Translations under genes and position numbers: made by a program | Notes under the pieces: generated by a model | What the model saw: the letters and a program-made list of their open reading frames with translations, nothing else | What the model was told of the DNA's origin: nothing | Databases searched by the model: none | Part shown: piece by piece, positions 32,942 to 36,463 of the stretch | How positions within the stretch are numbered: the stretch's first letter is position 1 | Layout: each line of letters opens with the position of its first letter | Source of the DNA: a bacterium | GTDB taxonomy: Bacteria; Auribacterota; UBA3054; JAPLST01 | Assembly: GCA_026417575.1 (NCBI GenBank) | Contig: JAOACZ010000044.1 | Coordinates: 1 to 36,463 of the forward strand | Length of the DNA stretch: 36,463 bases | Direction of reading: 5' to 3'

Positions 32942-35900
32942 AAATTCTCCCCTTCCTCGCCTCTCTCTTCTCGCTGGCGTTTCCCATTCACGCCAACCTG
33001 ATTAGCAATCCAGGATTCGAAAGCGGTGCCACTGGCTGGGAAGGTATCACCTCCGCCCACATCACTACCTCCGACGCCCACTCCGGATCCCGCTCGCTTC
33101 GCCTCACTTCCTCCGCTCAAGCTGCCCAAGGCTGGCTCACCCTCCAGCCTGGTGCTGCCTATGTCGCCTCTGTCTGGTTCAAATGGCACTCGTTCGGCAA
33201 CACCGATTGGGGCTTCAATCACCTTTCGATTGTCAATAACGATTGGTCTATCGCTGCCCGCCTCGGTCACCTTCACCAACTCGCCCCAAGTGGGGTGTGG
33301 ACAAAATTTGCTTTCTCCTTCACCGCTACCCACGCTAGCGTCCGCGTAGAACTCGGCGTTTTCGGACCACAGTCCGACATTAACATCCTCTTTGACGATG
33401 TCAGTCTCGTCCAACGCGCTACCAACCTCCCCCCAACCACCCTTCCCACCGCCTCCCCGCTCACAGGTTCTGTTCCCTTCACCGTCACCTTCAACGCCAA
33501 CGCAGACGACCCCGACGGCGCTGTTGCCCTCTATGACTGGCAATTCGGCGACGGCGCCGCCGCACGTACACCTAACCCACGTCACACCTTCCTCCAGCGC
33601 GGCACCCACGAAGTTCGCCTGCGGGTCTTCGACAATGATGGCGCGACCGCCATAACCACGCTCTACATTGTTGCCACAGACATCGTCTCCCCTTCCCTCT
33701 CTCTCGATCCCTTCCCGCCAGTCGTCACCTCGGCAACATTTCTTGCTTCCGGGCTCGCCTCCCCAGGCGGCGCCACCCTCGCTCGCCTCTTCTGGGACAA
33801 TCTCATTACCCACGACGCCGGTGAAATCCCACTCCCCTCTCATCCCACTCAGCGGTGGGTCGCTACGCTCCCCCTTAAATTCGGCTCGAATGATCTCCTC
33901 TTTACCCTTATCGACTCCGCCAGCCGCGTCGCCACCGCTCGCGCCGCGCTTTACCGCCCCCTCGGCCCCCCTCTGTTCGTCAACATTTCCTCTAACGCGG
34001 CTATCCTCCCCCTCTACGGCACCCTTCAGCTGCGCTTCCAGCTCCTCTCAGAAGCCGACAACACCTTCTTCCGTTACGATCCCACCCCACCTCCCGGCGT
34101 CCAGCCCGCTGTCGGCGTCTCCGTGGACTGCTTGCTCACTGATCCCAACGGGGCTCGCCTCGTCCACCCCGCCTTCTTCGCCACCGATGTCATTCGCCGT
34201 GATAACCATTACTACGAAACTACTTCCTCCGCCTGGTACGTCCGCTTCACTCCCACTCACACAGGCGTTTACCATGCCTGGCTAGCCGCCACCGATCGCG
34301 CGGGCTCTCACACCCAGTACGTCGCTCAGTTCTCCGTTACAAACTCGCCTCAACGCGGTTTCGTCGTCGTTGCCCCAGAAGACCCCCGCTACTTCCGCTT
34401 CATGAATGGCGACATCTTCTGGCCCATCGGCCCCGTCTTGGGCAGCTACTCCAACGCTGCCGCCGGCGGTATCAACTTCACCCGCCCCTGGATGGGCGGC
34501 CGCGGTGCCTACAGCGCCAACTGGTCCCGCTGGATCTCCTCCGCCGAGCAACACGGCAATGAGGGCTTCATGGCCCGCCTCACCTTCCTCCGCCACGGCC
34601 CGCGTGCCGAGCTTGCCCAAGAAATCTTCTACCCCCAGGGTTACCGCATGTGGCTCGGCTTCCTCGATAACCAGCTCTCCGGCCACCTCGAGCCCGGTCA
34701 GCGCTACCGCCTCAAAATCCGCCTCCGCTGCGAACAAATCGCCGGCCCATACACCCCCGGCTACCCCTGGGGCTTCACCATCCGCACCGGCGATTGGCCC
34801 GATGACTCCATGACCGCCTTCTGGCAACAAATGCGCGCCCGCCCCGCTCTCCTCCCTCACATCACCGGCTCCCGCCCCTGGCATACCCTCATCACCAACT
34901 TCACCGCCGAAGCTAACCCCGCCTACCTCGACAATTTCTTCCTCTACCTCGATAACGTCACTAACGGCGCCGTCTATGTAGACGAATTTTCCATCCGTCC
35001 CCTCTACGACGACGGCTCCCTCGGCCCCGAAATCATCCGCAACCCACGCGCCGACTGGCATGCTTACGTCGAACAGCGCCCCTGCGCCTACTTCGATGAC
35101 CTCCTCGCCGAGGGCGAACGCTACGGCATCTTCCATAAATTCGTCGTCCAAGACAAAAACGATTGGATCCCTAATCACCTCGTCGCCCAAGGCATCTTCA
35201 CCTGGCCTGGCGATGGCTACTTCCAGCCAGCCTTCACCAAAGCCTCATGGTTGCAGGAACAATGGTGGCGCTACATCTGCGCCCGCTGGGGCTTCTCCAC
35301 CGCCGTCCACTCGTGGGAGCTCTGTAACGAAGGCCCACCTACCGATCCCAATCACTGGCGCCGCGCTCAGGAGTTTGGCGCCTTCATCCGCCGTCACAAT
35401 GCTCACCCCCATCTCAAAACCACCTCCTTCTGGGCCTCCTGGCAGCCCGCCTTCTGGGGTAATTCCAACCTCTACCCCGACATGGACTACGCCGACATCC
35501 ACGCCTACATCACCGGCACAGACCCCCTCCAGTTCGACATGGTCGCCTGGCACCTCCTCGAGGCCACCAATGTCGCTGCCACCCCCGTCGGCAAGCCCGT
35601 CGTCCGCGCGGAAACCGGCATCTATGCCGAGCCGGGCTTCACTATCCTCGCCGTCAGCAACAACCCTGGCATCTGGTACCACAATTTGCTCTGGGCGCAG
35701 CTCGGCCCACCGGCTTTATTCGAGCCCGGTTATTGGTTTGGTGAACACTTCGCCCGCATCAATCAAAATGCTGTGGCGCTGCCCTTTGCACGCTTCGTTG
35801 AACGCTTGCAATTTCACCGCGGCGGCTTCGGCGCACTCGGCGCTGTCTGGAGCAATTCCCTCATCCGCGTCATCGGCCAAAAAAGCATGATCCACGGCCA

Positions 35901-36294
35901 AGCCGTCCTCTGGGTTCAAAACGCACGCCATACCTGGCGCAACCTCATGGGCATCAGCGGCGCCCAACCCATCACCCCGCAGAATGCTGATATTTATGTC
36001 CGCCTCGCTCCGTTCGCCACCTACACCATCGAACGCTGGAACACCTACACAGGTGCCCGCATGACCAACTACTTCGCCGACGCCAACTCCGCAGGTGATC
36101 TTTATCTCCCCATCCGCTCCCTCACCAACGACACTGCTTTCATCATCACACTCATCCCCGAGCCAGCTTTGCCCCTAATCCTATTCTTTGCTTGCTCCCG
36201 CTTGAAACCCCCTGGTCGCCAAAAAGCAGAGTGCAATCGCTCCGGCCCCGGTGCGCACGTACGCCGCTTGCGCGATTCACATGTACCTTCGTGA
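32929..36294 (+). CDS. Large exported glycoside hydrolase (CBM - PKD - DUF5060 - TIM barrel) with PEP-CTERM end
   Basis: A 1121-residue secreted glycoside hydrolase. A signal peptide (1-23) is followed by a CBM4/9-like jelly roll (24-165, NLISNPGFESGATGWEG), a PKD domain (about 170-250, DWQFGDGAA), a further beta module, a DUF5060-type domain (about 345-460) and a GH5/GH-A-like barrel. Glu801 in WELCNEGP fits the acid/base and Glu895 in VVRAETGIY the nucleophile. A second jelly-roll-like piece (about 545-690, ending VYVDEFSIRP) appears inserted after the first barrel strand. The end IPEPALPLILFFACS is PEP-CTERM-like but has an unusual 30-residue basic tail. It overlaps the upstream gene by 13 bases; GTG 32938 would make it a 4-base overlap. 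The substrate is unknown. Confidence 0.85.
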   Translation: MSHVKILPFLASLFSLAFPIHANLISNPGFESGATGWEGITSAHITTSDAHSGSRSLRLTSSAQAAQGWLTLQPGAAYVASVWFKWHSFGNTDWGFNHLSIVNNDWSIAARLGHLHQLAPSGVWTKFAFSFTATHASVRVELGVFGPQSDINILFDDVSLVQRATNLPPTTLPTASPLTGSVPFTVTFNANADDPDGAVALYDWQFGDGAAARTPNPRHTFLQRGTHEVRLRVFDNDGATAITTLYIVATDIVSPSLSLDPFPPVVTSATFLASGLASPGGATLARLFWDNLITHDAGEIPLPSHPTQRWVATLPLKFGSNDLLFTLIDSASRVATARAALYRPLGPPLFVNISSNAAILPLYGTLQLRFQLLSEADNTFFRYDPTPPPGVQPAVGVSVDCLLTDPNGARLVHPAFFATDVIRRDNHYYETTSSAWYVRFTPTHTGVYHAWLAATDRAGSHTQYVAQFSVTNSPQRGFVVVAPEDPRYFRFMNGDIFWPIGPVLGSYSNAAAGGINFTRPWMGGRGAYSANWSRWISSAEQHGNEGFMARLTFLRHGPRAELAQEIFYPQGYRMWLGFLDNQLSGHLEPGQRYRLKIRLRCEQIAGPYTPGYPWGFTIRTGDWPDDSMTAFWQQMRARPALLPHITGSRPWHTLITNFTAEANPAYLDNFFLYLDNVTNGAVYVDEFSIRPLYDDGSLGPEIIRNPRADWHAYVEQRPCAYFDDLLAEGERYGIFHKFVVQDKNDWIPNHLVAQGIFTWPGDGYFQPAFTKASWLQEQWWRYICARWGFSTAVHSWELCNEGPPTDPNHWRRAQEFGAFIRRHNAHPHLKTTSFWASWQPAFWGNSNLYPDMDYADIHAYITGTDPLQFDMVAWHLLEATNVAATPVGKPVVRAETGIYAEPGFTILAVSNNPGIWYHNLLWAQLGPPALFEPGYWFGEHFARINQNAVALPFARFVERLQFHRGGFGALGAVWSNSLIRVIGQKSMIHGQAVLWVQNARHTWRNLMGISGAQPITPQNADIYVRLAPFATYTIERWNTYTGARMTNYFADANSAGDLYLPIRSLTNDTAFIITLIPEPALPLILFFACSRLKPPGRQKAECNRSGPGAHVRRLRDSHVPS

Positions 36295-36340
36295 TGGAGG
36301 GGCGCCGGCCTCGGCGTCCGCCTCCCCACGCGACCCCACC
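36295..36340 (+). terminator. Possible hairpin after the glycoside hydrolase gene
   Basis: GGGCGCCG and CGGCGTCC around a GCCT loop (about 36300-36319) pair over eight bases with one G-T pair, right after the stop. There is no T-tract behind it, so if it acts it is not a classical Rho-independent terminator. Confidence 0.25.
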
Positions 36341-36349
36341 ACTCTCGAA

Positions 36350-36400
36350 TTCAACCGACAGAAACCACCCATTTGCAATCAACAAAAAATGTCGGTTGAA
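36350..36400. repeat. Perfect 11-base inverted repeat near the right edge
   Basis: TTCAACCGACA (36350-36360) and TGTCGGTTGAA (36390-36400) are exact reverse complements, 29 bases apart, with an A-run just inside the right arm. It lies about 55 bases after the glycoside hydrolase stop. It could be a hairpin in the mRNA end, a regulator site, or an element end. Confidence 0.6.
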
Positions 36401-36463
36401 CCACCTCTGGCCTGTCGAACGAACGCACGCAAAATCCTCACGCACCGAGGCCGCTGCCCATCC

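Noticed and set aside
34282-35190. 302-residue Val/Gly/Glu-rich frame opposite the glycoside hydrolase
   Set aside because: Composition is typical of antisense frames in this window, and no motif is present.

Overview
The window looks like one end of a metagenomic or draft-genome contig from a Gram-negative bacterium of the PVC group, most likely Kiritimatiellota or a close Verrucomicrobiota relative. That placement is inferred from a KDO transferase (so lipopolysaccharide is made), several large exported proteins with PEP-CTERM-like tails, SBBP/LamG/PKD/parallel beta-helix modules, and the protein style. No rRNA is present to confirm it. The first 36 bases are an untrimmed Nextera transposase adapter, so the left edge is an artefact. 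I see no tRNA, rRNA, CRISPR array, IS element or phage gene.

Layout: (1) 779-4874, plus strand: exported M28 metallopeptidase, a radical-SAM protein of the UDG-linked DNA modification/repair family, and its DUF4130 partner. (2) 5104-8268, minus strand: mpg (3-methyladenine glycosylase), alr (alanine racemase) and kdtA/waaA (KDO transferase). kdtA is cut in two by one in-frame TAG. (3) 8661-9473, plus: ThiF-type adenylyltransferase with a ThiS-like N-terminal domain. (4) 9500-12653, minus: tetR - kamA (lysine 2,3-aminomutase family) - D-Ala-D-Ala ligase-like ATP-grasp, an apparent autoregulated operon. (5) 13293-17583, plus: giant parallel beta-helix/LamG protein and an SGNH hydrolase. (6) 17728-19799, minus: exbD - exbD - VWA protein, with no exbB. 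(7) 20243-22780, minus: SBBP propeller/lamin-tail/PEP-CTERM protein. (8) 23157-26416, minus: a monocistronic secretin with a sigma-54 promoter and, upstream, a GAF/AAA+/Fis sigma-54 activator. (9) 27090-28464, minus: Fic protein coupled to a small membrane protein. (10) 28964-36294, plus: four tightly packed or overlapping exported-protein genes (LamG, PQQ-like propeller, unknown PEP-CTERM protein, multidomain DUF5060/TIM-barrel glycoside hydrolase) behind a consensus promoter.

Two window-wide patterns stand out. First, several promoter-proximal genes (M28, mpg, thiF, tetR, fic) have a good -10 box only 6-9 nt before the start codon and no Shine-Dalgarno, so they look leaderless. Downstream genes in the same operons have clear Shine-Dalgarno sites. 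Second, from about 5 kb onward the top strand is C-rich over G whichever way the genes point.

The strongest candidates for something new are the amber-split kdtA, the recurrent leaderless architecture, the sigma-54-controlled lone secretin, the tetR/kamA/ATP-grasp operon with two candidate operators, and the four-gene exported glycan-processing operon.
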